64,000 nucleotides of DNA from Lingula anatina (GCF_001039355.2 NW_019774280.1:162428-226427), one strand, 5' to 3'; positions 36,581 through 49,175 are shown, counted from the first letter of the stretch. Notes: a model not told the origin generated them from the sequence alone. Numbers and translations are program-made.

Positions 36581-36581
36581 N
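36581..36581. other. Ambiguous base at second duplication junction
   Basis: A single n separates copy A (ending gacaggcaat) from copy B (starting tgcacacaacacacg). It probably marks a contig join. Confidence 0.7.
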
Positions 36582-38057
36582 TGCACACAACACACGTGCC
36601 ACACGTGCACACACAGTGAATGAATATAAAATTCACCACGTGACTTCCGGAGTTACCGGAAGTTACATAAACTGCTAAATATTCATGTGTGTCTTGTCAC
36701 ATATCCAAGACGGGGTGCCAGAGCAATGGTGCGTTTACAATTGATACAGAAGATTTGTACATACAGGTGACTTTAACTCGCAGAGGATTTTCGATTATAT
36801 TCCGTGAAAAATACACTAAATTTATTTAAAATAATATCATGGTTGGCCCCCAAAAAATAAAAAAAAAAAACTGTGTTTTTTGCTATATAATAATTTCTCA
36901 GCTGTGGCATTGTTGTATTTGTGTGACATACCGGCACTGCTCTGACATTTATATCACCTTTGTGACACAATCTGACTTGTTCGTTACAATGCTTTCTCTG
37001 TTAAACATGCAAAGTCTCATTACTCCCATTGTGTGTTCATGTCTGTTCTTACTATAACGCCTACATATACTGAAGTAAATCAGTGAAGTATCATAATTGC
37101 AGTTTGCCTCAAGACACATGAAGACACGATAGAGCCGGCCCAAAATACCGCTTTTTATAGGTGTTACTCGTTATTACAATCGACACCAGTTCTTCGAATA
37201 TCTTTCACCCCCAGACCCAGGGTCGACGACCAATCTGTTTAGACCGCATCAACACAAAGGTCAACCGAACGGCTGGTTTTATACAATTATGAATTTCATA
37301 GACAAGGTGTCTTATATTGAAGGCGTTTAAGATAGCAAAAACGAAATGATTTGCATGGCAACGCTTGGTGTGTCTGTGCAAATTTTCTGACTTAATCATA
37401 ATGAATTTCTCCGTATTTATTTTTTTATGAAAAACGGGGTCAAAATCATTAACAGAAATCTGCCTATTGACATTTGCAATATCACAGAAACTGAAAGCAA
37501 TTTTTTTTAACAGTGGCGAGTGCTTTTTGAATCCCCGTAAAGAAACCATACAGTACTTTCATCTGATTATAAAACTGACTACTAAGTAGTAGGTCCACAC
37601 TGTGCATTGGAATCTAACCAAATGTTATAAGAAAATCCCGCTATGGACTCGAGGAACAGTACCTGATATATGATCTTCACTTTTTATACAGTGCATGCAG
37701 TTCGTCTGCTAGGACATCCACGGGGTAGTCACACTTTTATGTACATACTTTAAATGTCTACCTGTGATTTCATTTTTTTTCCATTTTGAGTGTTATTATC
37801 AAGTTGTAATACTTGTGGACATACAATAGGATGTACGCTGCAATCATATTATTTTATTTCATTTTATTTTTATTTTTTAATTTAATTTAATTGTATTTGT
37901 CCGTTTAATTTAGTTATTCGGCTATAAATATATGACATTGTCGTCTTGGGAAACATGAAACAATAAAGGCTATCCACATATCTGATGCAATCACATATGC
38001 GTCCCATTCTCTACAGCTTCATAACATAGCAATCAACATAGCATGCTACAGACTTAC

Positions 38058-38129
38058 TTGGATAATAAGACTTCAACTTGTTCGCTTTCGTGTCAGTGTA
38101 CACCCACTGCATCCGGTCTGCCGTGGTAC
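38058..38129 (-). CDS. Rh linker exon, version 2 (72 nt)
   Basis: Same length, splice sites and phases as the exon at 34754-34825. It encodes TTADRMQWVYTDTKANKLK and then SYYP. Seven of 72 bases differ from version 1 and five of those change the residue, while about 155 bp of immediate flank differ at only about four positions. It is the nearer of the two to the long first exon. Confidence 0.8.
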
Positions 38130-38775
38130 CTGAAGGTAAATGCCATTGCGTTAGATGAGCAGAAGAACACAATTTTATCTGGCACATCATCGAATGGACA
38201 GGAATGAAAGAAATCCCCACACATGCACAAGGGAGCAGGGGGAAAAAAGGCACTGATTTTAACCAAACAAGGCGAGGAAAATATAATATTAGTAGATAAG
38301 GACATTGTGACTTTAATATATGGGTCACAAAGATAAAAAACATTGCTTTTGTCTTGTTTACTTGAAAAACTGTTTTTCTTTTACTTTCTTTTTTTTTCGA
38401 GCTGAGTCCTGGTGAGGAGGGGAGGGGCGTGTCCTATCGTCCCCACAGTCGGATCTGCCATTTGTCTGTCCCATCTTTTGACTGCTCCCCCTGAGAATGG
38501 TTTTCTAAAGCTCTAAAGCAGTACAGTCGGCCTCATATATTACATGGGCATACCATGTATTAAGCTGTAGGGGAAAGAAGCTTATTCAGTGGTCCTACAC
38601 ATCAAATGCGACAGCTCCAGTACTGTTTTTGTCATGGGCAAACAATCTAATTCCTGTCTTTCCCTCACCTGTCACTTTAACTCAGGCAAGTCACGTGCCG
38701 TAAGATTTATCAATGTCTGGAGAAATGTGGTAAAAATGTGTAGTTACCTGTCTGGCTGAGGAAAAGCGGGTCTAG

Positions 38776-39020
38776 GGGCTCATTCACATTGAAACTGTCG
38801 GTGAACGTAGATCGATCCAACTCCGAGGAGTATTTTGACTGAATGCAATCAGTTTAACAGGCTAAAACGCCTGAGTAGAATACAGAAAAGCTAGCGATTA
38901 TACGAGAAGGTTGGAAACAAAAAGAGGTGTGTCAATCTGTTAAACTGATTGCATTCAGCGAAAGTGCCGGCGGAGCTGGATCGATCTACTTAGACTGACA
39001 GTTTTAATGGGAATGAGCCC
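38776..39020. mobile_element. 245-bp MITE (GGGCTCATTC ends), copy B
   Basis: Counterpart of 35458-35702 at the same place in the duplicated block, so it was inserted before the copies separated. Confidence 0.8.
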
Positions 39021-39680
39021 TGTGTTCGCCGGAAAAGCGGCCCTGGAGTGTTTTAATCTATTACACAAACCGTCCTTATCAAATAAGGGTAAGTAGGCAT
39101 ATTCACGTACACTTATCTCTGCAGTGGAGATGCTCTTGAAGGATTAAATAAACAGGCGCACCGTGCACTTGATCCTAGTTCAATCTTAAGACCCCCCCCA
39201 GTTTTTTCTTTCTTTTTTTGTCCAAATTGTTTGCTGGAAACATGTTTTTCCAAGGCACTGTTTAGATGGCTCTGTTTTAAAAATCAGATAGTGCTCATTT
39301 CCGTCTTCATTCAACCAATGCCTTCACTTCTACTAAGACGACAGAGGGATTTTAATAAGATTTTCACAACTATTTCTCTGGCAATCCGTGAGCTGTGTAC
39401 ATGTTCGTATTCTGTGATGATATTTGCACAAAAACCACGTCATTAAACTTCTTGTAAAGAGTACCCTTGCCTCACTGTTATTCGCTCGTACATGTACGAT
39501 GATGTGTTTCTGGTCATCCTTGATCGATCATGTGAACACAAGTATGTGTCACCTTAGCGGAGAACTTAGGGGACACTTCACACCTTGCTGATATTACGTA
39601 CCATATAGATGGGCGTGCGTGTGTGATTTCATGTATTTGAAATAATTACAGTCTGTATGTAATATTTGTGTTTGCTTCGA

Positions 39681-39716
<36 letters not shown>

Positions 39717-39799
39717 CCTTCGTGGTATAAACGGAAGAAGGTTGGAGCTACGGAAGAAGGTTGGGGATAGGCTGAAAATGGAAGAAGGCGATGGGACAG

Positions 39800-39803
<4 letters not shown>

Positions 39804-39851
<48 letters not shown>
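39804..39851. repeat. (GA)n microsatellite
   Basis: Counterpart of 36433-36503, shorter. A (GT)n run lies just upstream near 39683-39713. Confidence 0.95.
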
Positions 39852-39853
<2 letters not shown>

Positions 39854-40110
39854 TTATTATGTATCACTGCATTAATACAGTGATGAGTATCATATATTAT
39901 AGGCCGTTAAAAAATTAGGACAGGCAATTTAATCTATTCATGCATATTGCGATTGGCTTTAAGCTATATTCAAGCTGTTATTTTAGGCGTTTTCCATGTG
40001 GGTCACAGATTTAATAATCCATGCATACACATCTTTAATGATCCGCCGAAGAGAATTGGTTAGGATTTTTATAAAGCGCTATTAAGGAATGAATAAATAA
40101 AAATTCTTAC

Positions 40111-40564
40111 TTTCTGTTGTCAAGGGAACACTTTCATTTGCCGTTGCGTTTTTGAATGTAGGCGCACTAATTTGCCGCCGTTTCCTTTCTCCATCACTGC
40201 CGCTGCCGTTAACACCGCGGTCTTCGGTTTCCGCCGTTGCCGCGTCGCCTGCGTTTGACGTGCCAGCGTTGGACGTAGGTGGGGCAGCAACGTCACTGTT
40301 CGACACCATCCGTATATGCCAACCAGTTTTTGACTTCTTACCATTATACGTAACGCTGTCTCCGTCATTTTGAGAACTTCCGCCACCATCTCTTGCCGCT
40401 GCACTGGCGTCGCTTAAATGAAACAGCGAGGGGTCGCTAACGTAGGGGTGGTACTTAGCGTCGGCATCAATGTCATAATCAACAAACACGGCGAATAGAA
40501 TGATGAAGAGAGCTTGGAGTACAAGCAAAGTCGAAGTTAGTCTCACTCTGCTCCGGCGCGCCAT
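40111..40564 (-). CDS. Rh-type ammonium transporter, long alternative first exon
   Basis: The exon encodes 151 residues plus one base. A basic N-terminus (MARRSRVRL) is followed by TM1 (TSTLLVLQALFIILFAVFV) and DYDIDADAKYHP. A low-complexity extracellular segment of about 120 residues follows, rich in Ser, Ala, Gly and Asp, with NGS, NAT and NES sequons and a basic ERKRRQ site. The donor GAA A|gtaaga is phase 1 and fits the 72-nt linker exons. The start is the Met next to the TM1 core, as in the short form. Such a long TM1-TM2 loop is unusual for Rh proteins. The ERKRRQ motif could be a furin-type cleavage site (inference). Confidence 0.85.
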
Positions 40565-43185
40565 TTTTTCTCCACGTATTACGACAGGTCACTGGTACGT
40601 GTATTATTGAGTTCTCTCAGCGAAGCTGTACGTAACAGCTGGGAGGTCTTTCTCGACAGATAAGAGGGCTGAGCGAGGCTGAAGACCACCGATGAGGACG
40701 CGTTTGGTCCCAATATAGTGGCGGGTCTGATCTACAGTGTACTTGTGACTGCAAGTTACCAGGTTTGAATCAGAATGAGGTGCCCCCGACCCTAGCGTGT
40801 GTACATTCAACATATAAATACAATCAGCGGTGTGGACCATTTGTTTCCGTACACTGGGCTCAAAGTTTTCACAGTTTTCTTATCGGGCTTTGGTCCGCGC
40901 GTGGTAGTGCCCCCGGGGTCAGCTTTTGGAGGCTCAGTGTATTGGGCAAATAAGAGACGCTATGGTCACGACTTAATTTCAAAAGACTCTTCCTTTCATG
41001 TCAGCTGTCATTTTGCATCCTTATTTATATACCCTCTAGATTTCTTCTTGAGCACATAAAAAAGTAAGTGCATTGTTACTTGTCACTGATATGAATATTG
41101 TATAATATCCGTCCATTCAACGCAGACAGGTGTATGTAATCTCATGAAGGTAAACCCAAGCAAACCCAAGCTAAGTTATACATTTAATACCAGTATTCTT
41201 AACATCATCATCACACAGAACAAAATACATATTTAAACGTAAACGCACAAAACGTAAACATAAAGCGCGTTTTTATTTAGAACTTCAACTCAATTTTAAT
41301 GGAATCTCACATCCCCTAAGCGGGCCTCCTTTTCACTTATACGCTGGGTTCAACAGCTATATTTGTGTGTTATGAACTATTGAAGATGATTACAACTCTC
41401 CTTACTATTTCTTTTATTTATATAAACCAATATCCATTGTATTGGACCAATATCATTGTACCTGATTTGGGTCAGCGGACATTACGGAATGAATTTATTT
41501 GCGTAATGTTGCTTTTGGCTAATCTGGATTTGTTGATTTAAATGCGTGTTTGGTCTCAAGTTGAAGTCTTTGTAACTATATGATGTCATAGAGAAAGCCG
41601 CGCCTTAGGAGCTGTCAAGTTCAATAATGTAAATTAGTATTAACTTAATTTAATGAATCTGTTTATTAGAATTTTACGCAGCAGATTGTGAGATTGACAT
41701 ATGAATGGAAAAATTAATAAATAAATAAAGATTTTTTTAAAGCTTTTTAAAGCTTTTGTATAACTTGTTTCCCGTTAGCCGGATGGAGCGTAACTGAAGC
41801 CTGATGACGAAAAAGAAAATAAGTTATCAGTGTCTGGTTCCTCGTCTTTTCCCAGTTTAAATTTTGTTTGGGTGTGTGTGTGTGTGTGTGGGGGGGGGGG
41901 GGGGATGAATGAGGAGACAGAAACACAAACGACAGCTAAAAATCATCCAGCAGAGTGTAATATCAAACTACTGCATATCAATTACCGCAATCACACAGAC
42001 ATTTTTCACAACAATAGCCATTTCAAAATCGCTGTAAAATTGGACCTATAAATATGCACAATTTCACTCCTTTGTGTTATAACAATCTTAGCTTGAACCA
42101 ACATTAACATCACCCTCCCCTAAAATAGCCAGCGGGAAAATAGGAGCAGAAAACCCCAACGGCGCGGTCGGTTCTGGACAATAACTGCCCCCGTAGCCTG
42201 TGCCCCATTTCGCCCACCTTGCATTGTGTATATTGTTCAGTGTACTTCGCATTCTGACCATAAACATTGTGCCCGTGTGCATATATCTAATGAAGCAAGT
42301 CGTGTGCGACCCGTTTCATTGTCAAGTACGTAATGTAGCACCGATTCGTTGATTTCGTGCAAGAAATTATTTTTATCATTTTTTTGAAGTTGAAACGCAT
42401 AAAGTGGTGTTTAAATGCTTCAAGACAAAACCCATTGACCCTTTTTTTTAATCAAAGATAAAGTGTGAGCAGCATTTAGGGGGATGTTTTAGAAGAACTA
42501 CATAGCCTACATGTAGAGCTAAGAAAATGTGTGGGCAGACAAAATATGACATGGTGAAAATGTTAAAATAAGAATAATGAGAATTTAAGGCTACATGTCG
42601 AACTTTGTTGTCTTACCATATCCCTGTTATTACATATGTAATGTCAAAATTTTAGAAATCGTTGAGAAAAAAAATTAAATTAAATTTTGTCATAGGCATA
42701 GGCATTTTTGCGATGTTGTCAAGACTTTGTTCATGCCCACAACTACTGTTCACATTTGAAAAATTGAAAATTTTTTGTATGCTTTACGCACCACGGGGAC
42801 ACGTCTTCTCATTCAACAGTGCTTTCTCTACTAGACTATACGGGAAGAAAGGAAAAGGTCATGTTTTTTCACACCAGCATGTTAAAAACATGTGATATAA
42901 AAGATAATCCCTACATGACATTTTTATCTGATACGACAAGTGGGATCAATTTCCTTACTGAACAGTCTGCATAGACCAATCCTTATCCTTTTCTGCAGAG
43001 CATAATAGTGGAATTTTTCGCCCTTCAATTTTTTATTGTTGTGCCATATTTCTGTGCTCGTAAAACTTCCATATAAGCAGCCTGTCTTTCTGTGCCTTTT
43101 TTGTACTGTCTGACCACAGGGTGCACTAGCATAGTAGTAGTCTGATGCAAAAATGTTGAAAGCGATTTTGTATAGTATTTTAGGT
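40565..43185. other. Upstream of the long Rh exon; no gene seen
   Basis: It should contain the promoter and 5' UTR of the long Rh form. A TG/G-rich tract lies near 41870-41903. The short open frames have no recognisable motif. Confidence 0.5.
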
Positions 43186-43351
43186 CAGACCCGTAGCCAA
43201 CAAATTCAAAAGGGGGTGTCTTTTTCTGAAAAAGTGAACCTTTTACAATGAAACCTATCTGTTCCTAGATCAAATTTTACCAAGAATGAACCTTTTCCTG
43301 ACAAAAAGGGAGGTTCTTTCGAACCTCTCATACCCCCTGGCTAATGGCCTG
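43186..43351. mobile_element. CCCGTAGCC-type MITE, copy 1
   Basis: The ends read CAGACCCGTAGCC and the rough complement GGCTAATGGCCTG. The interior has tttttctgaaaaagtgaacc, ccttttacaatgaaacct and gacaaaaaggg, shared with 47088-47243 and, in reverse orientation, with 49001-49175. Confidence 0.7.
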
Positions 43352-43781
43352 TAGGGGGTCTAATATCAGATATATATATTTTGTACTATTAGTCGTGCAT
43401 AGACGTACTGTACTAGTATCAGAGCGTGGCGCTGTCCTGTCATCAGTAATGGTATAAAGCCCGGTGAATAAAAATCACATAAAACCCCATAACTAACATC
43501 TCATCTGGTATATGTAAATGCACTCAATGACACGCCAGTGTATCATACTGGTATCTATTAATGTCTGTCGCCTGTTACTTCTATGAGAGCACGTGTTCGT
43601 GAATAAGATTGCGGTGTGGTTTGCAACACGATTTTTCTTTTAATTTTATCTTTCTCGGGCGTGTTGTACTTTTTGGGAGTAAAAAACTGATATTTTCTGA
43701 ATGGAAAAGGGTCATTAAACGTTTTTCATATATTACTTTAAAATATACAGGTCATAAGAATCTTTTTCAGTGACATATGGC

Positions 43782-43927
43782 TACCCTCTACCAGGGCGAG
43801 TGATAGATTTTTTTACAGATATTCACAGATATGTCTCTAGCTAGATAGATGGTCATTTAGGGCTCAACTCAACTGACATATCTGTGAATATCTGTAAAAA
43901 ATCTATCACTCGCCCTGGTAGAGGGTA
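43782..43927. mobile_element. Near-perfect palindromic element (arms ~54 bp)
   Basis: The left arm 43782-43835 (TACCCTCTACCAGGGCGAG onward) and the right arm 43875-43927 are complementary except for one extra T. The spacer is 39 bp. No coding frame. It is probably a young fold-back MITE. Confidence 0.8.
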
Positions 43928-44844
43928 ACATATTGCTGTATTAAATGATAAGTAGATTTATTCTTTGGAGGATTTCATGTACAGTGTACACCTTCCAACC
44001 CTCGTTCAGTATGCTTGCTTGCCTCAATGAAAAGCAAATACCGCTGCTAAAGATGACGCATGATCTGTTCTTTTTGCGCAGTGAAGTGCAGCCTTGCGTG
44101 ATTTGTTAAATAAAAGAAATAAGCATTAGAAATTCATTCACGTTCATTGCACCTGCACACCTTATATATGAACATGTCTTTTGTTTACGTATGTTAATAG
44201 GAACTTATGCTAAAAGATGGTTACATTAAAATGCATAGATTTTACGGTTAGGTGGATGTAACACACCCAATTTAGAGGTGCAAATGAGGTCACAGACATG
44301 TTTCTAAATATATGGATTCGTGGATTTTTGTTCTATACACATATAAGTTTTAAAAAATTGGATACTACTTCAAATTCATTCAATTTCATTTTTTGAGACT
44401 TGAACTCGTGAAATGCACCTCTATATTGGGTTTCGGTGAACAATCAGTTTCTTATCATATTTTCCTATTTGTTATAATAATAATTAAGAAAATGAATTTA
44501 TTTAAAGTTCAATTTCATTTGACATATTTAGTAGATTTTACACAAATATAATGAAAACACTTAAAACACAATTAGCAAGATATATACAAAAATTCACTGA
44601 TCAAAGATAAATAAAAAACAGTGTTGAAAATACTATCAAAATCCGCTGTAAAAGAGTATTTCACGCCATGATATTGCCCCCAGTGCTTCGAAACCTTTAA
44701 CTTTAATTTTTGAAGTTATCTTTGCCTATGGAAGTTCAACATTCTACATATCCCCCCCCCCCCCCCCGAGTCCCACGAATGCGTTAGTTGTCTCTACCAT
44801 ATCTTGGGCACAGCTACAGCATTTCCCCTTCTTATATATATCAA

Positions 44845-44878
<34 letters not shown>

Positions 44879-45337
44879 CCGAATAACCTGACCCCGCGGA
44901 AAGGCACGCTTCAGAAAGTCTTGATGAAGAGGTCACTTCCGATCTTTTATTTTCAACTAAATAGTTAATTAGCATTCGGGCACAGGTTATCTTTTCCTTC
45001 GAGACAACGTGGGCCAATACCAAATACCCCGATTCTTCCGTTACTTCTTTGATGATGTCTTCATTTTTAGCTTTGCCCGTGTGTGTGTGTGCGTGCGTGT
45101 GCGTGTGCGTGTGTGTATTGTAAATATCTTAAAATATGAGCACTGTATGCAGTGACAAGTGAAAATGAATATTATATTGTCAACATTGGTTGTCTTTAGA
45201 TCTCGATATAATAGTATAACCCCCATAGGAATTTACTGATACTCTCATTATACAGTACTATTCTATATAACATGTATTACTTTATTCTGTTCAATTTAGA
45301 GAATATCACATGAAAAAGCCTATGCATGGTTGCCCTA

Positions 45338-45544
45338 GGGTGCATTCAAAGCAAATTGATCCGCGTACTAACAGATCCGAGGATCAAATATGGTCGGCCC
45401 ACTTAAAAGCCTGCCGCATAAAATTCTAATAGACCCTGAATAGACACATCGTGGGGATTTCGCGGGAAGCTTTCAAGTGGGTCGGCCATATTATATCCGT
45501 GGATCTGTTAGTCCGCGGTTCAACTTTGGTTGTGAATGCGACCC
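45338..45544. mobile_element. 207-bp MITE flanked by TA
   Basis: Inverted ends GGGTGCATTCAAAGC and GGGTCGCATTCACAACC, with further complementary blocks (gatccgcg, cggatctgttag, gtgggtcggcc). TA directly flanks both ends, as expected of TA-targeting (Tc1/mariner or similar) elements. Confidence 0.7.
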
Positions 45545-46105
45545 TATAGGCCTACTCTTCCAGAAAGCTCAGTGATGACGTCAGTTCTATGTAAAGAAAA
45601 ACTCGCTTGACTTATAGGCCTACTGTATAGGGCCTACTAGCCTTTATCGCTCAGGCGACAGCGTATTACATTTACCTCACACACAACACGCATTTTGCTC
45701 GACTTTTATAAAACCTATTTCTTTCTGTGTCCAGAAACAAATCTTTCTTTAAATCAACCGAACGGAAGCGACATACATCAATAGGCCTACTCATTTGTAT
45801 CCGGTGACAGTGATTTGGTGATTACTTGTAATTGTACATGTGAATATCCATTTAACACGTATTTTAGACCGAGTTTAATAGCAACTGCATGTCCAGAAAC
45901 AAATCTAGATCGGAGCAACATATATCATTACACATTTGTATCTTGCATCTCGTAAGAGACTCAAATGTAATTTTTGCTAAATTATGTGTATGATAATAAT
46001 GGGGATTTCACGACAAAATTGCAATTCAAAGCGTTTTTATTGTCAACTTTGAACTGGTATGTCAAAATTTGGTACAGTTATTTAGGATTCTGAGTTAGAA
46101 TCATA

Positions 46106-46358
46106 TTACCTGAACTAGAAAAGCACTCCGAGAGCGCAGACCTCCGCCAAGGCAGCAATTTTTTATTATTATTGATTTTTGATTGATTATTGATCCGGAT
46201 CACCACCAAAAACTAATCATCTGTTCCTTAGCCCACTTCTGACAGTTCCTGAAAATTTCATCAAAATCGGTCCATAACTTTTTGAGTTATGTTGATGACA
46301 GAAAAACACACAAACAAACAAACAGGAGTGAAAACATAACCTTCTTGGAGGAGGTAAT
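46106..46358. repeat. Dispersed repeat ending CTTGGAGGAGGTAA
   Basis: The sequence runs from gcactccgagagcgcagacc to a CAAA-rich stretch and gtgaaaacataacc. The internal segment cttctgacagttcctgaaaa recurs at 53461-53585. Its ends (cctccgccaagg and cttggaggagg) are loosely complementary. Similar repeats occur in many marine invertebrates, from memory. Confidence 0.55.
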
Positions 46359-47087
46359 TAAAAGATATGTTATCAATTAGAACTAAGATCTAATATACCA
46401 GTTTATTAGATCTTAGATTAGAAAGAGCCATAATCATATTGTAACGGGCACTTTCAGTTAAAATAAAAGTATTGTTTTCTAACAATTGCTTTACTTCACC
46501 TTGCTTTGATTAAAATTGTCATCAGTTTATATGTGTTAAAGATCCTTAGTAAATGTACCAGCACATGTATGTTAATGGGTTATAATATCCCTTACTGTAG
46601 GAATCACTATCGATAAATATCTTATATGCCTTATTAGTATTGTATACTCTCCTGGCAAAAATAGTGTCATTCCTGCAATGCATAAAGTGATACAGATAAT
46701 AATGTCATGAACCGATGCTTTTTATTCGACTTCTAAGAGGATTTTTTTTCACAAAAATTTGCTGATTGTGCAACCGATGAATTATCAAAAATATCAAATA
46801 TAGTAAAAAAATCAAAGCTCCGTTTTAGTATTTTGTACAGTATCCTTTGGATTGGAGGATAGGCCTACACCTGACGCGCCTGTGAGGGAAGTCAAAAAGT
46901 GCTGCAACGTTTCCAGACTGACGGCCTTTCACACAGGGTGCAGAGGTAGTAGGCCTATGAAGGCACATTCAGAACTCTGCAGCAGAAATAAATGTAACAG
47001 TTGTATGGGTATAAAAGAGCGAGTTAGCTAAATGCAGTTAATGAAGAGGGTCCCATTAGTTACCATTGAAAGCCATGAAAGCCATAA

Positions 47088-47243
47088 CAGGCCCGTAGCC
47101 AGCAAATCCAGAAGTTCTTTTTCTGAAAAAGTGGACCTTTTACAATGAAACCTTTGTGTACCTTATTTACCAATAATGGACCTTTTTTATGACAAAAAGG
47201 GCTGTCCTTTCGAACCCCCCGAACCCCCCTGGCTACGGGCCTG
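47088..47243. mobile_element. CCCGTAGCC-type MITE, copy 2
   Basis: The inverted ends CAGGCCCGTAGCCAG and CTGGCTACGGGCCTG are perfect over 15 bp. Interior shared with 43186-43351. Confidence 0.8.
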
Positions 47244-49000
47244 CATGAAACGTTCATATTATTTAGCATGACACGTGCAGCTCTCTATTCGGTGTGTCTA
47301 TTCCCGTGACTTGTGAATGCGAATTTTTATTCCTCGTCCTTCATGAAACGAAGTCATTTTAGCCTACTCGGTGATGCGTGGTGTTCAACTCGCCAGACTC
47401 ATTTTTTTAAGGTGATTTGAGATTTGATGATTTTATTATTATTGTAGACTGTAATCACCCCCCCCCCCCGAATGGGCTGCTCAATGAACCGATACGTTGG
47501 TTGTAAAAGGGAGCAACGACGTTACGCTAGTTATGTTATATTCACTTATTACTCTTTATCAGAATAATTTAACAGAGCCACACCTGTGGATCGAACCTTG
47601 AGTTAAGTCATTTTTTTAAGTAGGCCTACATGAATTTTAAATTGATTTCTTGGCAAGTACAGAATACCCTAACAGTGCGCTCTCTGTCCCGCTTGATTTT
47701 TCTGAGAGGTTTGTTTTTCCTGCACTTGTAGCTGTTTCATAATAGTGTATTAAGTTTGTATAAAAGTCACAGATATGCAGTTTATGGCTATTGTTAAAGT
47801 GACCCCCTTTTGGCTCAGCTCGAGCTTTAAGTAAACATTTTAATAGCCTATTTAAAGCTGCAATGAATGCTGCGGAACTTCTGTGTTGGTAGTAACCCCA
47901 GCGCATGCGTGGTATGTCTTTAACTACCACAGGTCTTAAAATATAAATATTTTTGATATTGTAGTACATATAAATGTTTGTTTGCCTCAATTTAGATAAA
48001 TAATCATGTAAACAATAAAAATATTTGAAAGATAAATTATCATACAGCATAATGCTGAAAAAATTTAGAGACTTTAAATATTTAAAGATTTCAATCCATT
48101 AATTGCCTAATACCTATTGGCGTAATTAGAAACCGCACGACCATCCAACACGCAGCAGCCGCTACAAGTCAACTTGAGAAGTCCATCATCATATAAGGTA
48201 AAAAAACAACTCTGTGAAAACTTTGGTATAATATATGTTACAGTACTAGCTGAATAAGGAAACAGAATGTTAAAAACTATAAACATCGGTTCGTTACATT
48301 CAGGTAGACTCACGGTCATCCGACATCCAAACAGATACATGACTTGTGTAAACATATAATATTGGGATAATATTGTACTGGAGTTATAAGAACGCTGTAA
48401 GACCAGCCCGGCTTGGTGTCCGACTACAATATTAACTGGTTCTCAACCTTGTCCAAGTCAAACATTATGTCTTTGAAAACGCTGCGTATTACTGTGGTAA
48501 TTACAAGGTTCAGACCACTGCTATAGGCATTACAGTTACGCCTACTCGTTACAGGTGCCCCCCCTCTACCCCCGTACGGGAGGTCTTCCTCAATATTTAT
48601 TTATAGTTGATGTCACTTGTCACTGCGTGTGCCCGAGATTTCAGGGTGACATTAATATCAGCCAACTAATATCGCTCTTATGTCACTGATATGCTTTAAC
48701 AAACACAGCCCTATTTATTGGGGGGGGGGGGGGGGGGGGGGAGGGAGGGTCATGATACATGTAGGTCCCGTAGAAGGAGACTCGTCTTCAGCTCTCTGGC
48801 TATTACGCTTAACTGTGTAGGCAGAAGCCCACCAGCCACTCAAACTTGTATTTATGGTTAATGTGATTTCATATTGTTAGCTGCACCGGTGTGACAGGAA
48901 TGGTAGTCCGCTAGGAACCGTAGTCAGCTTCCCATTACTTTGTACAGGTGACATTCGTCCCATATACTAACCCCAATACTCAGACTAACCCTAACCTGTC

Positions 49001-49175
49001 CGGCCCGTAGCCGGGGGGAGGGGGGGGGGGATTTGGGGGATTCGAAAAAAACCCTTTTGATGTAAAAAGGTCCCCTCTGGGTAAAATTTTATCTAAGTAC
49101 GTGAAGGTTTCATGGTAAAAGGTCCAATTTTTCAGAAAAAAAGTCCCCCTTTTGAAATTCCTGGCCACGGGTCTG
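49001..49175. mobile_element. CCCGTAGCC-type MITE, copy 3 (reverse)
   Basis: Begins CGGCCCGTAGCCGGGGGG and ends CTGGCCACGGGTCTG. The interior (aaggtttcatggtaaaaggt) is the complement of the interior of the other two copies. Confidence 0.7.

Larger units (their letters stand above)
36582..39928. repeat. 3.3-kb tandem duplication, copy B
   Basis: Second copy of 33263-36580. It begins directly after the n and continues past gacaggcaat into unique sequence that leads to the long Rh first exon. Confidence 0.93.

Noticed and set aside
47637-48050. 137-residue minus-strand open frame
   Set aside because: AT-biased composition, no motif, no splice context.
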